The position numbers were made by a program, and so were the translations under genes. Below the pieces are notes generated by a model. The model was not told the DNA's origin, searched no databases, and worked only from the letters and a program-made list of their open reading frames with translations. Positions 31,325 to 44,327 of a DNA stretch of 64,000 nt are shown here, in pieces. The stretch is from the NCBI GenBank assembly GCA_001179505.1, contig CDMY01000432.1, forward strand, positions 3,990 through 67,989, given 5' to 3'. This DNA comes from Vitrella brassicaformis (taxonomy: Eukaryota; Sar; Vitrellaceae). Position 1 is the first letter of the stretch, and each line of letters begins with the position of its first letter.

Positions 31325-34300
31325 CTATCTCTTGTCGGTCTTGAAATTGCTGGAACGACAACAGACAGATAACAGAAAATGGGCGTCCATTTCTGCTTTC
31401 TGACTGCACTCACCTCATCCATGAGTCCCATTCGTTGTACATGTCTTCCATGTTGCCAAATATTCTCTGAATCTCCTGAGCGTGGTTCTGGATCCGACGG
31501 ATCTCCTGCACGACCAAGATACACCAAGACATAGAGACACGCGATATATAAATATGGACCACATGGTTCACGCATCTGCGCACTGACCTGCAGGTTCTGG
31601 TCGTTCATTTCCTTGATTTTGTTGGCCATCTCGGGTTTCTTCTTTGGCTTGGCCTTTGCCTCCCCCTCAGCGGCGCCCTCTTCCAGCCCCTCATCGAGGC
31701 CGTCCATCTCATCCTCTTCGCCCGCCGTCCCCTCGATCATCGCCCGCATCTTGGCGATCGGCGACTCATCGCCCTCCAACGCCAATCGCAGACTTTGAAC
31801 CTGATAAGTGAGTGGGAGAGACACAGACAGACAGACAGACAGACAGACAGATGGGTGAGGGAGGGATGAATGGAGGGATGGATGGTTTGTGACCTCTTCC
31901 TCCCTCTCTTGCAGCTCCAGTTTGCATTTCTCGAGCTGTGATTTGAGTTTCTCTGTGTCGAGAAGCTTGGCCACGTCGGTGGGTGACGCCTCCAACCAGG
32001 GATCCGTCTCAGGGACCAGATGAACAGTACCTGCACGAACAAACCAACGGATGAGCACGAGACACATACGGATGTGTGTGTCTCTGCCGTTTTCCCACCC
32101 CCCAACCTACCCACCTGATTCGAGGTACTGCTGGAACACGTCTCGCATGAGCTCGAGGCGCTCCAGGAACTTGTCCAACTCCCATGCGTACAGGACGTCC
32201 GCGTGCCTACGTCGCCATACACGCAGAGCCATGGCATCTGATCAATCTCTTTCTGTGTGTGGCGCAGTGACCTGTGGTCAGGTTTCCATGTGTGTTTGGC
32301 CTTCTTGAAGACCTCCATGAGCCCCGGTTTCCTCAGTTGACGGACAATCATTTGGAACTTCTGCTTGGCCGACTTGTCGCGCCACAGACGGACGATGAAC
32401 TCAGGCTCGTCGGACTCATACGTGTACACGTCAGATATCACCTCGAGGGAGAACCTGATGGAAGCGGTCTGATGAGCAAAGTGCCTCGTGTGTGTGGGGA
32501 AGTGGGAGTGCACCTGAGTCTGTCCTTTGGTCTGATTTCCTTGGTGATGTCGTTGGCCTCGTCGACCAGCTTCTGGGCCTTGCTGAACGAATGCAGGAAC
32601 GCCTGAGCCTTGTACTCGCCTATGCGGCCCTGCAAACAATACACACACATGGATGTATAATACGGTCGGCCGGAAGTCAGTATGCAGTGGGTACCCTGAG
32701 CTCTTCGATGTATGCCTTGGCCTGCACGAACGACTGGCTCTCCTCATCCACCACCTCACCCAACACCTGACACACGGATGGATGGATGGATTGACGGATG
32801 GACTTTGTGGTCTGAGTGCCAGCTGCGTTGCGGTGCATACCTTATCAAGGTCCCAGGACTCGTTTTCGTCAAGTGTCTGCTGCTTTGTCATACCAACGGA
32901 CTTCATCGTCTGAAGCCACAAGGGAAGCCCGCAGACACGGCAGTGTCTCTATATATCTTCAGTGTCATTCATGCCTCCGCTGCGCACCTCCAGTTCCTTG
33001 GGAACGACGAGACGAAATGCAAAGGCACGTCCGATGACGAGCCGGTCATGGTGGTGGAGTGTGCTACCCTTGGTGTCCACCCGACGGCCGTTGACCAGCA
33101 CACGGTTCTCAGAACCGTCAGACGGCACTATGCGGGATCGGGATCATGCAACGATGCATGTCTCTGTCCTGTGTGAATGTAGGCATGTAGGTGTGCGTGC
33201 GGCCTACCAGTAATGACAAGGTGCGAGTTGTCGACATTGGTGATGGTGCACATTCGGGAATGGACGGCGAGACCCTTCAAAGTGATGGTGCACTCCTGAT
33301 AGACGTGAATGACCAGTGACAATGAGACACCGACATGCGGATCGACTGGCCGGCTCTCACCTCTTCGCTTCCAATGGTGGTGTCCTCGCCGTTCTTGAGG
33401 AAATACATCAGGCACCCTGGTAATGGAGACACGAACAGATATGTCAGGAAGACGTGACGGCTCGCGGCAGCTGTCTGCTGGCCGGCAGGCAGACAGGCAG
33501 GCGCACCGGAGAGCATGGGGTCATCAGAGATGTTGAGGAGGTAGGGGCACTCCTTCTCCACATCAAACACACTACCGATATCTGCAGAGTGGAGTCCCAT
33601 TTGTCGCATGGCTTCTTCACGGATGCGGTTCATCTCCTGGGTCTTGCGCATCTGAGGCACCACCACACAAACACAACGGACGTCGTGCTCACTCGCTGCC
33701 CGTCTCTGCATTGATACCATTTCTTCCCATGAGGTCTTGTAGTGGTTCACCAGGTCCTCTCTGACACACACACACACACACACACGCGCACACATCAGAA
33801 CACAGACAGAAGGTCAGGCGCCTCGCCAACCTTTCCGCCAGCTGTCTCTTGATTTCATCCGAGGCTATGCCGCCACCAGCACCAGACATGAGCTGCAGCT
33901 TCAGCCTGACAACGGACACACACACGCACACACACATAAAGACACACACACATCCACAAGGTCAGCGCGTGAAGTCGCCCAGCATACATACTTACTTTTC
34001 GATCTCTTTTTGCAGCGAGGCGACGATCTTCTCATCCGACTCCTCGTTCTTCTTGGCGTGTGTCTTGACTTTCTTGCACGTGGCGGCGAACCTGAGAGTG
34101 GAGAGGGTCTCCTCGTAGTTGGACTTGGCCGGCGACAGCGCAGCTATCATCACCGTCTTGGAGTTGCCGCTCAACGAGTCGCTGACACACAGGGAAGCAA
34201 ATGTGTGTATGTGTGTGTGTGTGTCTCGTTCGGCAAAGCACCTGAGAAGGTATGTCAGCTTGGAGTTACGGAAAGGCACGTGAGCGCCCTTCTTCCCTGA

Positions 34301-35967
34301 CACACAGCACATACGTGCAACGCCATATGCATGTCTATGTAGCCAAACGCATTGGTGCCGACTGGATGACCTCCTGCTTTCTCTGCGAGTCCCGAAATGA
34401 CAGTTCCCAGGTTGGACAGCGACTGGTTGATGGCGGCACCCTCCTTCAGACGGTCACCCTCAGCGCCTGCACACACACACAGGCACGCAGGCACGCAGGC
34501 AGACAAATGGTGTCTTGACCACACAGATACACATGGATCACTTGACCTGTTTTCTTTTGTCTCTCGCTGCCCGCCAGGTCGACCAGGTTCATCTGCGAGC
34601 GGCGTTGCTTCTTGGAGCCGTCCTCGACCATCGTCTGTCAGTGACAACCGATAAAGATGCCGCACACACCTTCGTCTGTTCCCCAACTGGCACCGCATTA
34701 ACGTGTCCTACTGACTTGCAGGAATTTGACAACGAACACGCCGTGGGATCGAGACGAGACGGCGTTCATGTTGGTGGACCCGATGGTGCGGTTCTTGTTG
34801 CCGAAATCGAGCAGCTGCTCCACATCCTGCATTCCATCCATGCGATGCGCACAGACAGATAGACATATGCCAGCCGTGTCAGTCAGTTACGTGGAATGAG
34901 ACGGCGGCTGATTCGGTGAGTCCGGGGATGTAGACGCCCAATTGTGGGTGCTGGCGGATCTCCAGCGCCTTGGCCTCCTCCTTGGTCGGCGGCAGCAGCA
35001 AATCTTATCATACATTCATGCATACCAAAAACAGAGAGAAAACAGTTCCATCTTTCTTTCCCTCTTTGCGTAGTTCGTTGTCTTTGCCACCTTTGATGCG
35101 CTCGTTGTAGATTTCCAGAAAGCTGATGAGCACCTGATACTCTGCCTGCAAGCCAATTACACGATCGATCGTCTCGCCCCCCGTGTGTGTATTTGGTCTT
35201 TGCCCACTGTGCCGCTCTTCTTCCCCTCCTCGATGATCTTGAACAGCCCTTCGCACACCTGAAAGCGACACAGAGACCAGAATCCCTTCCTTCCACAAGG
35301 TCCGCATCTCGAGTCGGTTGCTGTTTACTCGTGGCAGCAGTCCCTTGTCTGTCGGCGTCCCGATCACTGAGTGGCTCTTGCCCGAACCCGTTTGCCTTAA
35401 GGGAGCAAGCAGGAAACATCAGTCTGCCTGTCTGCCTGTCTGTCTGTCTGCATATCTGTGTCTCCCTCTCTGTACGTGTCTCTCACCCGTATGCGAAGAG
35501 GCAGCTGTTGAAGCCTTCCATCGAGTTCTTGAGGAGCATCTCGCCCTGGTCCTTGCTGCAACCAGACGTATGAGACACAAAGACACACAATACACCCACA
35601 GGTATTCCCGGCCTCTTGTCTTGTCGTGTGGATGTGACTGACTAGATGGTTTCCTGTGTGGCGAAGGTGGGGTCTGAGGGATTGTGGCTCCAGTAAGAGA
35701 AGTCGAAATCGAACTTCTTGGGCTCGGCATCGGGCTTGGTCGGGTCAGCGATGAACGTCGTCTGCCCTGCACACACACGCACACACGCACACGATACACA
35801 CACGCAGAGAATCAGGGTATGGCCGACTGACTGAATCAGGGCCCTGCGTGTCCTTCTCATTCGTTACCGATCATTTCGATAATGCAGGTGTCCTTGAGCT
35901 CCTTCTCTCTGTTGTTGAAGGGCCTGACCCTCACGGCCACCTTGATGCTGACCCCTTCGTCCGCCAT
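31325..35967 (-). CDS. Kinesin-3-type motor protein with FHA domain
   Basis: Twenty-seven exons on the minus strand, ATG at 35967, TAG at 31325; the junctions I traced sum to 2661 nt (886 aa). The motor domain is N-terminal (about 1-372): [14 protein letters not shown]-loop [22 protein letters not shown], switch [11 protein letters not shown], switch [11 protein letters not shown], and KLTYLL. A neck helix follows, then an FHA domain at about 455-550 ([13 protein letters not shown], then [10 protein letters not shown]), as in kinesin-3/KIF1 motors. The C-terminus has coiled coils and an acidic/Lys-rich segment. It would hydrolyse ATP and walk to microtubule plus ends with vesicular or ciliary cargo; the FHA domain binds phosphothreonine or stabilises the dimer. 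No PH domain is seen. One junction (33718 versus 33693) was chosen by phase. Confidence 0.9.
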
Positions 35968-36262
35968 GGCTTGCTTCTTTACAGACGGGGGGCGTAAGGG
36001 GGCCTCTGCAAGGGGAAAAAGGGGATGGGAGAGTGGAGAAGGGAAAGACGGAGAGGGAAACGCGAGCTAAGCTGTCGTGTAGCTCGCACTTTTCAAACAC
36101 GTCGTCTAGCTCCGTCTGGCTCTTCAAGACCTCAGTTTCTCCTTATATATACCGTCACCTCACTCCTTAACTGTTCGTTCTGACTCACCTTCCTTCTCTC
36201 GTCTATCGCCAAACCGCTTGATTGATGAGGCTGTTTGCCTCCCCCCGACGTGGCACAGACTG
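35968..36262. promoter_or_regulatory. Bidirectional promoter region, kinesin and PAT1-like genes
   Basis: Only 295 bp separates the start codons of the divergent kinesin and PAT1-like genes, so both promoters and 5' UTRs must fit here. A TATATATA-like stretch lies at 36144-36150. No other element is recognised. Confidence 0.5.
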
Positions 36263-39200
36263 ATGGTGGACCGTATGCCAACGCCTTCGCCTCAATATGA
36301 CACCTGGTCACCGCTTCTCGATGACAGCTCTAACAGGACACCCACGGACAGCGGGATGCCCGACAACGGCATCAACGGACGGGGAGAAGCAGATGATGGA
36401 GCCGAGGAGATCGATGCCGCTAACGACGAGACGTTCGGCGACTCGGGACCCATCAGTAAGAGCCGGAAGGGATGAGATAATGGTCTGTCTGAGTGGTTTG
36501 ACTGTCTGTCTGTCTGCCTGCAGGAGACGATTGGGCTGCGTCGGCTGCGGAGATTGACCGGATCGAGGAGTTCCGACATCACTTCCATGCGGGAGAGGGT
36601 CGCACACAAAGAACCCAATCAGGTAGAGAGTGAGAGTCAGTCCATCGCGTGATACATCTGATTGACTCTTCGTCTGCTTGTGTCAGCGACCCTACTCCCA
36701 CTTGGCTCACCGGAGTCCCTCCCAGATCGGATGCAGCCCTCGCCATTCGCAGTGCAGCCCGTAAGTGGCAGCATAGCACCCAGCACTCAAGCCATTCATA
36801 TGGCTCCCCCACCTCCTTCTGTGTGATTTGTCCTCGTCAGCGTCACTCTCTGGATGTGTCCGACTACCGCCGCGATACCGGTCTTGGCCCCCCTGATGCC
36901 CCGCTGCCCTCCCCCGGCCCCACTGCTCTCTCATCGCCCCCCAATGGGGACGCCAGATCCCTCAGCAGCCCCGCTTCGCCACCCCCGGAGGGCCTCCGTC
37001 AATTCCTCTTTGCCAAGGCAGCCACAGTTGCGGCCAACAGGCGGGATGATCAGCCGCAGCCACAGCAGAGAAAGGAGGACTTGCTGCCCGACCTGAGCAG
37101 CTTGCGGGCGTCTCGCGGGGGAGGGCACTCTCTGCTGGAGCTGACTGCCACTCCCTCAAGCGCGCCGAGCCCCCCACATGTGCCCGATGCCGACCCCTTC
37201 CAGAGGCGGCAACCACGGGCAGACGGCGGCCAGCTCGCGTCGCCATCGACGTCCCCTCCCCCCGGCACCTCGCCCCCCAGCGCCCTCAGCATCGGCATGA
37301 ACATCAGGCAGATGCTGCCGTCACTCGCCGAGCACACGACGAGCCCTTCCCCCACCAACCCGCCGAATGAGGGCTCTGACGGCGAGAATTGGGGGGCGGG
37401 GTGGAGCCAGGCGGCCAACCAGGGGTCCATCCACGAGATCAACTGGTCGCCTGGCACGCAGGAGAAGAGGGAGGGGTCAGGGCCGGCTCCTATCAGCCCG
37501 TTCTTCGGCGCCATGAGCCCACTGGGCGGATCCGGGCTGCCTGCTGTCATGATGGAGGCGAGAGGCGAGCAGCCGCCGACAAGGCTTGGGTCTTGGCCGG
37601 CGGCAGCTGAGGGCGGCTCGGTTGGTGCTGGCCCTGCTCGCGTCCCGTCGATGCCCCACGCCACACCGGAACCTCTCCCACCTGCTGGGGAGCCATCCCT
37701 CTTTCCCCCCTTCCCCTCAGCCGACCAGCCGCCCTTCCCTGCCCTCGAGCCGGCGCATCTGCCGTTCGCCAGTCCGTCACCCGAGTCCCGTCACCCCCTC
37801 TTCCAGGAGACAGATATCACACGCGAGGCGCGATCCACCACAGGTCTGTTCAACCTGCCGAGCGACTCCCAGCCCGGCCAGCAACGACCTCCCCTTCCTT
37901 TCGTCTCGTCTCCTCCATCGGTGGACCGGCCCTTCATGCCCCCTGAGGGCGGCGGGCTGCTCGGGGATGCCCTTCACGGCATGCAGCAGCCGGTGGGCAG
38001 CCGCCCCCCGCCCCCTCCCGCGTCAGCCGTGCCCAACCCACCGTTTATGCTAGGACCGCGGAGCTCCGACACGTCGGCGACAGGCAGCAGGGGAGAAGGC
38101 GAGGTGTCTTCCCCGGCGGACAGGGGGCCTGGCGGTCCGGGCCCTGGTGGCGAGCAGATCAACATGCTCCAGTCGCTGGTCCATCGCGCCAGGGGGACTG
38201 GGGAGGGCACCATCCAGCTTGACGTCAACCAGGTGGAGGACCTCATGAGAGCTCTCGGCGCATCGGGCGGGGGCACCAATCATGTCGGCCGCCACTCGGT
38301 CCCTGCGGCGTCACGCCCCATACCACCCAGCGGCATGAGCCCGCCACCTCCCCCCGAGCCCTCCTCCCAGCAGACGAACCCCATCCTCCAGCTGCTGCAG
38401 CAAGACAGACGGCACAGCGACCAAATCGGCATGCAGCAGCAGCAGCCGCAGAGGATGCCACCACAAGGGGGGCGAGGGCCGCACGCCGGGTTGCCGCCGT
38501 TCGGTGGCGGGCCTGGCCCTCAGCGTGTGGGCAAGACGCCGACAAGTGGCCCGAGGGGCTTCCCCGGGGCGCCTCCCCCACCTCCGCCCCCTCCTGGGTT
38601 CGGACTGATGGGCCGGCCGCCCGGCATACTGCCACACCCATCGGCGGATGGGTTCGAACTGATGGGCAAAACCGCCCGGCAACTGAACATGAACATGAAC
38701 ATGGGCGGATTTGCCGGTGAGGGAGACAACACAAAAATGTCGTTGCAGACGCACGCACCTGCCTGTGTGCCTCGTGCTTGTGGGATGTTTGTGGTGCCAG
38801 GTTCGCCAGTGTTTCCCCCACCCCCGCCCCCTCCCCCTCCAATGGAGGATGAGTATCACGCGGGGGTTCAGTGGGCTGCCACTGGCGGCCCCGTGCCGCC
38901 CAGACGGCCTCACCGTATCTTCCCGCTTACCAAGACACACAAGGAGCTCATCGTCAAGGGACAGATCGACTTCCCTGCACCGTGGTCACGGGTGAGAGTG
39001 ACAAGGCACAGACAGGGGATCACGGTTGGTGCATCTGTGTGTGTGTGTGTGTGTGTGCAGAAGGAGATGCCTCCTGATGCGGGCGCGCGGCAGCTGATGA
39101 GACGGCGGGAGATCGACTTCATTCTCAGGACCTTCCTCAACCTCGTAAGGCTAGAAGAAACAGAAACGGATACCAGCTGCTGCCAGATAATGACAATGAG

Positions 39201-41889
39201 ACAACGTCTGTTTGCTTGTTTCCCTTCGTGTCCATCAGACCTCCCGGAATCCCTCAGTACAGCTGCCCAGCGGCCGCTTCGTCTTCCAGCACACACCTCG
39301 CCCGTCCACAGCCTCGCCACACCCATCAGAGATCCACCCCAGCCACGCAGGCTCCGATGACGAGGTACCTGCCGTCGGCTCCCCAGCTGCAGAGGCCGTC
39401 ACACGCGGCACCGAAACACCGGAGGAGCACGAGGGCGAGCCACATGAGCCGCGCGAAGAGAAGCCACCCGAAGACAGGTACATCACTCCCAAAGGCCCCC
39501 ACCACCACTCTGTGTATCTCATGCGTCACTCCCCTCTTTTGTGTGTCTGGATGTTTCTCGAAGCCCGCATGTGCATGTGGATCACGAGGAAGAGGACGAC
39601 TTCCATCGTCGGTTCGGCGGCCGCAACTACGCCACCGTGCGTCACCCGCGGCAGATCATCCAGCTCGCGCCGGGTGTGGGGGCTGGCCAGGGGTTCGGTC
39701 ACGTCGGTGGGCCGGAGGGGCGGACCAACGGGTCGCCTGTTGTCGACGAGAGAATGCCGTCCAAGGCACCGCAGACGTGTGCCGAGATCCTGGCTATGGT
39801 AAGGGAAGAGCGAGTTGAGGATGGCCAATGGCGCATCGATGGTGTGTGGTGTGTTCAGATCCGCACCCATGGCGTGTCAGAGGGCAAGCTGCGTCGGTTT
39901 GTGTCTCGGTGTGTGGAGGAGGGCTACGACACTCTGATGCACATTGAGAGGATCGACGAGAAAATCAGGGAGACGCCCGCATTCAACACCCCACAAGTCG
40001 ACCGACTCAACACCGACAAGAGGTATGAAATGCGTCAACCAAAAAAAACTTTGCCTCCGATCATTTTTGCCATCCATGCACCCTCACAGGAAGGCGATCA
40101 GCTGTCTGTACGGCTGGGCCACCGGGAGATCACTGCGAACCGAAGACGGCCAACTCGACTCAGACGAGGGTCGTATCAACGGACTCACAGCACCATCAAG
40201 GGTGAGCCAACACACCCACTCCCCCCGCCTGCATACACACGCATCGATGGGTGTCCGTCAGGAGAGCGAGACACCGTCCGAGCAGGAGGGCGGGGAGGGG
40301 CCGGCTGCGCCGGTGCGCGCATCGTCAATCGACACTGTTGGCACGGGCAGCAAGGCCGAGTGGTTGCTGGAGAAGATTCTCCGCATCGGCAAGGGTCAGC
40401 GGCTGGTGGGGCGGCTGCTGGGCCACCTGGTGGACGACTTGCGGGACCAAGACAATGTCAAACCTGCACTTGCATACGTGCTCCAGGTGAGTACACCCAC
40501 ACAGCAGCACACACATCTGCTTTGGTGTACTTTGCCCATGGGTGGCTGTGTGTGTGTAGATGGTGGTTCGGACGCCCTCATTCTTGCGCGAGTGCATGGC
40601 ATCGCTCGACACGAGCCAGGCGGCCCCAAAAGCACCGCCAGCAGCAGCGGCAGCCAGGGAGAGACCCGACATGCCCATGCCCCCTCCCCCGCCACCCCCA
40701 CCGCCCCCCAAGCTCCCCGCGCTCGCGCAGCTGGCCGACGCGTCCCTCAAAGCCATGCAGCGACTCTCCACGCCCGATGAGGTGGGTGAGACAGGCAGAC
40801 ACCGGGAGGAATCTAGCGGCAAGGAGGTAGACTAGAGTAGGTCAGGCAGTCCTTGGTATGTTGGTTCGCGGTCCATTGCCACGGAGTGATTTCGCGAGTT
40901 TTGATCGAAATGTTCTCCGCCAGTGACACGCGTAGACAGCCTTTGCGCCTCTGCAAGGAACCTCTGCCTGATCTGAGCGAAAGGACGGCAGGGGGCCGAA
41001 GCTTGGGCACACTCTCACCACAGCCAGCTGCATGTTCATGCCCTCTTGCTTTTGGACACCAGAAATGTCTCTTTGCTGTCGTCTTGTGGTGTGTGTGCTC
41101 AGGATGGTTGGGATTGGTGCTGTTGTCTGCTTGGTCGGATGCTCGAGGGCGTCGACAGACAGACGCTGGCGGCGCTGCTGCACCACAAGGTACGCTCAAG
41201 ACAACACGCCACCACTCACACAGGGAGGCCGCCCCTGATGCGCATGATGGTTGGTATGCCGTCCGTGTGCAGGGTGGAGTTCGCTCTCTGCGCATCCTCA
41301 CCGAGCGCCTGCCTCCAGTGACCGACCCCGACACCCCGCAAACAGTCAAGTAGGCACTCAGGCACCAATCGAATGTGACACATCCGTGCCTTCGTGGAGC
41401 GCCTTATTCCCACGACCGGTGTGTGCTGTGTTGTGTGTCAGGTCGACACTTTTGTCATACGGGCAGACGATCGGTGGCGGCGTGCTGCAGGCGATCGTGC
41501 AGGTGTGCATCAACGAGAGACCCCAGGAGGCACTCGAACAGCTCAGTCGGGCTGATCACGGTAAGTACGATCGATGGACCACTCACGCGCACCGCACAGG
41601 AAGGACCAGGTGGCGTAGGTTGCGACTGTGGCTGTGCGCTCCTGTGTGGATTGGATGTGCAGGTCATCCTGAGGGCCACACGATTGGCTTGGTGCGTCTA
41701 CTATCCTTCCTCTACACGCAAGCCGACGACAAGCAGAGGACGCTGCTCAAAGAGCCTCTCACGCGTCTGGTCCCATCCTTCGTCCCATCCCAGACTGGCC
41801 AAGTGGTCAACGAGATCTTCTCGCACCTGGACACGGCTGGCGGGGGTCCGAATGGACCCAGTCTCGGGCTATCGGCTCTGTCAACATAA
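36263..41889 (+). CDS. PAT1-like mRNA decapping/P-body factor
   Basis: Sixteen exons: 36263-36455, 36524-36622, 36687-36760, 36841-38716, 38801-38991, 39061-39144, 39239-39477, 39564-39798, 39859-40022, 40090-40201, 40262-40486, 40560-40781, 41103-41189, 41273-41349, 41442-41560, 41663-41889 (TAA). They total 4224 nt, 1407 aa. Residues about 120-750 come from one 1.9-kb exon and are Pro/Ser/Gly-rich and disordered. The C-terminal half is helical, with LLEKILRIGKGQRLVGRLL at about residue 1100, close to the PAT1 C-terminal 'IRKGK-L--R-LP' signature, followed by more helical repeats. PAT1 bridges Dcp2, Lsm1-7 and Dhh1 in P-bodies. Two poly-Pro tracts are near 38815-38840 and 40681-40712. The start could also be 36275. 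Confidence 0.72.
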
Positions 41890-42788
41890 TGCATGGACTC
41901 ACTCGCGATATGTATGCGCAATCAATCAATGGCGGCATTCAGGCAGGAGGCGGTCTGCGTGTGGTGTGGGTGGGTGGGTGGGTGGGGAAGGCTGTCGATT
42001 CGTGTGCCGCTTTGTGCGGCTGATTTTCCATCCATCCATCCATCGATCCATCCATCCATCCTGTGTGTGTGTGCATGCATGCTCCTACCTATTTCTTATG
42101 TGCATGAAAGTGACTGACTGACTACCTACCTGTGGTACAGCAGACGAAGCTGGCTGATTGATGCATCCGTCCATCCATCCATGTGTGGTGAGTGGTATTT
42201 GTGTGTGCGCGAACTTGTACGTGTACGTGTGCATGTGTCTGTGTGCGTGTCCGTGAGTGAGTGACCAGAGAGAGGTCCGTCATCATAAAGGGCCGTCATG
42301 TCATTCCCTCTCTGCTACCTGATGAGTGTTCGTGTCGTGTTGTGCTGTGTGTCGTGTCACGACTCGTGTGTATGATATGTGTGTGCTGTGTGCGTGACCA
42401 TGTGCATTGCATGTGTGTCGTGATTTTAATGTAGGTCCGTCCGTTCATGACAATCAGACAATTCTGAGAGACGTCACTTCATGCTTTCAATGTCCATCCA
42501 TGAAATGAATGCGTCCGTCCATCCATCCGTCCGTCCATGGTACATGTGCCATGCCATGCCATGTTCTATGAATTCTGTGGTGCCCATCAGTAATTGAATT
42601 GACTCGATCGCCATCAGTGAATGATCTGTGACTGACGGTTGGGAAGGTCTCTCAGCATGCAGGTAGGGAAGGTCTCCCAGCATGCACAAATGGATGGATG
42701 GATGCAACAATGGTATGGGCGGCTGTCCAATTTTGATCTACAGCTCACGAGGATGTCTACTTGTAGAGCCATGGATACAAACAGGATA
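41890..42788. other. Intergenic, 0.9 kb
   Basis: No gene seen. It holds (ATCC)n at about 42029-42060 and long GT/TG-rich DNA at 42180-42420. A 22-bp near-duplicate GGGAAGGTCTC(T/C)CAGCATGCA occurs at 42640-42685. Confidence 0.6.
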
Positions 42789-43520
42789 TCAAACACTTCC
42801 CTTCAACCGCCGTGGCTGTGATGGCCTCATCCTTGAGTTGCTGCAGATGGCGCACTTGATCGTGCAGAGGCCTAGCGGAGAGAGCTTTAAGCAGGTTGAG
42901 ACGGTCGTACTTAACCTGGCCGGTTTTCTTTCACCCACCGCTCGCCATCGGATGAGACACTGTAAACGAACAGAGAGGTTTACATGGAGCCCGTTTTTCT
43001 TCTTCAGGGTTGATGATGCCACACCATGTATGATCTTCTCGTACTTGATGCTATTGCGGTTGTCAGGGCGCTTCTGGGGGCAGTCCTTGATGATGTGCTC
43101 GGTGCTGCCGCACCCCAAGCACACCCTGCCCCTGCCCTGGCCCTGCCCGCCCTTGTTGACCTTCACGGTCGCCTGCTGCGCTGTGAAGACCTGGTCGTTC
43201 TTGTGGACGCCCTCAAGCTTGTCGCTCCCATTGCGCAGCGCGTCTCCCAGCGAGCACATCTCCACCAGGCTGTCCCAGGTCAGCTCCTAGGCCAGGCTGA
43301 CTCGCTTACGCACCTCGACATACAACTTGGGCAGGGCGTTGATGACAATGGCCTCTTTCTCGTCGTCGGTCAGCACTGGCATTCGACGAGCGATGCGGAC
43401 AGAGTCCAGATGGTCGCAGACAGCCGGAAAGTCATAGACGGCGTCACTCGACTCGTCAAACTCCGGCTTCCACTTTCAGTGCAACACCTGCATGAACAGG
43501 TCGTGGCCCCGCTCGCGTCG
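42789..43520 (-). pseudogene. Retrotransposon gag relic with CCHC zinc knuckle
   Basis: The minus-strand frame reads PEFDESSDAVYDFPAVCDHL, then MPVLTDDEKEAIVINALPKL, then a zinc knuckle CLGCGSTEHIIKDC (C-x2-C-x4-H-x4-C). This order is that of LTR-retrotransposon gag (copia/UBN2-like). The frame is broken by TGA at 43476-43478 and TAG at 43287-43289, while homology-like coding continues across both, so it is a decayed copy. No integrase, protease or reverse transcriptase is recognisable alongside, and no LTRs were seen. Confidence 0.6.
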
Positions 43521-44237
43521 TTTCGGTATGTAAGTATGCTTACCTTACGTTCTGTTCCCCAGTGTGTTCGCTCACGCTGCCCCGCCGGCTTCATGTGTGC
43601 TGTCCGTTCGTCCTGTTGCTGCTGAGGCTTGTCCGGCTGCTGCGATCGGTTGACATGTCAAGCTGCGGCGGCCTGGTAGGGCGCATTGGCGATCCTCTGC
43701 CAAAGCTAGCTTACGTTGAGATGTATGTTGATCTGTGACCATCCGAGCGCCAACTCTGGCAGCGGCTATCCCTGAGAGACCAAGAATACATCACAAACTC
43801 GTAGAGACATGTTTTTTTCTGTTTTTTTTTTGTTTCTCAAACTTGACCTTGAGAAAGTTGGATAGCAGGCACTACTGCAGGAGCAGCTGCTGTCGCTGCG
43901 GGCTGTGGCTGTGGTGGCAAAATTGCAGCTGGGAGACGCGCAGCGTCTTCTGTGGTATTCATGGTTGTCGCCTCTTCAGTCAGCAGCCATTCATCCAGTC
44001 GCGAATCGATAAGAAAGCCGCGCACATAAACGAGACACAAGCGAAAGTTTAACGAGTGAATTCTTTGAATCACACCACTTCATCCCACTTACGCTGCTGA
44101 GTATTGTAAGGCGCTTGCAGTTGAGTAAAAGGAGCGACGATTAAGTATCCATCTATTGGGCCGCAGAATGTTGTCGAACACGATTGGCCTGTTCCCTCGA
44201 CACCCGCCCGAAGCATGCGCTCCTGCTCCGCCATGTA

Positions 44238-44327
44238 TCCCAAATACGCGTTCGGACACATCAGCTGATACCACTGCTTCATTCCCAAATACGCGTTCGG
44301 ACACATCAGCTGATACCACTGCTTCAT
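44238..44327. repeat. 45-bp perfect tandem duplication in an open frame
   Basis: 44238-44282 is repeated at 44283-44327. In the minus frame it adds a second 15-residue unit (LGMKQWYQLMCPNAY), so the frame is kept. Confidence 0.85.

Noticed and set aside
33693-33760. Longer version of a kinesin exon ending at 33693
   Set aside because: Its GTGAGC donor looks better, but it puts the next exon out of frame; the 33718 donor keeps the 886-residue model in phase.
38243-38940. Overlapping minus-strand frames in the PAT1-like gene
   Set aside because: Produced by Pro/Gly-rich GC codons of the sense exon; no start, splice or motif support.
43026-43625. Plus-strand 199-codon frame
   Set aside because: Antisense of the gag relic; the CCHC knuckle and gag-like order are on the minus strand.
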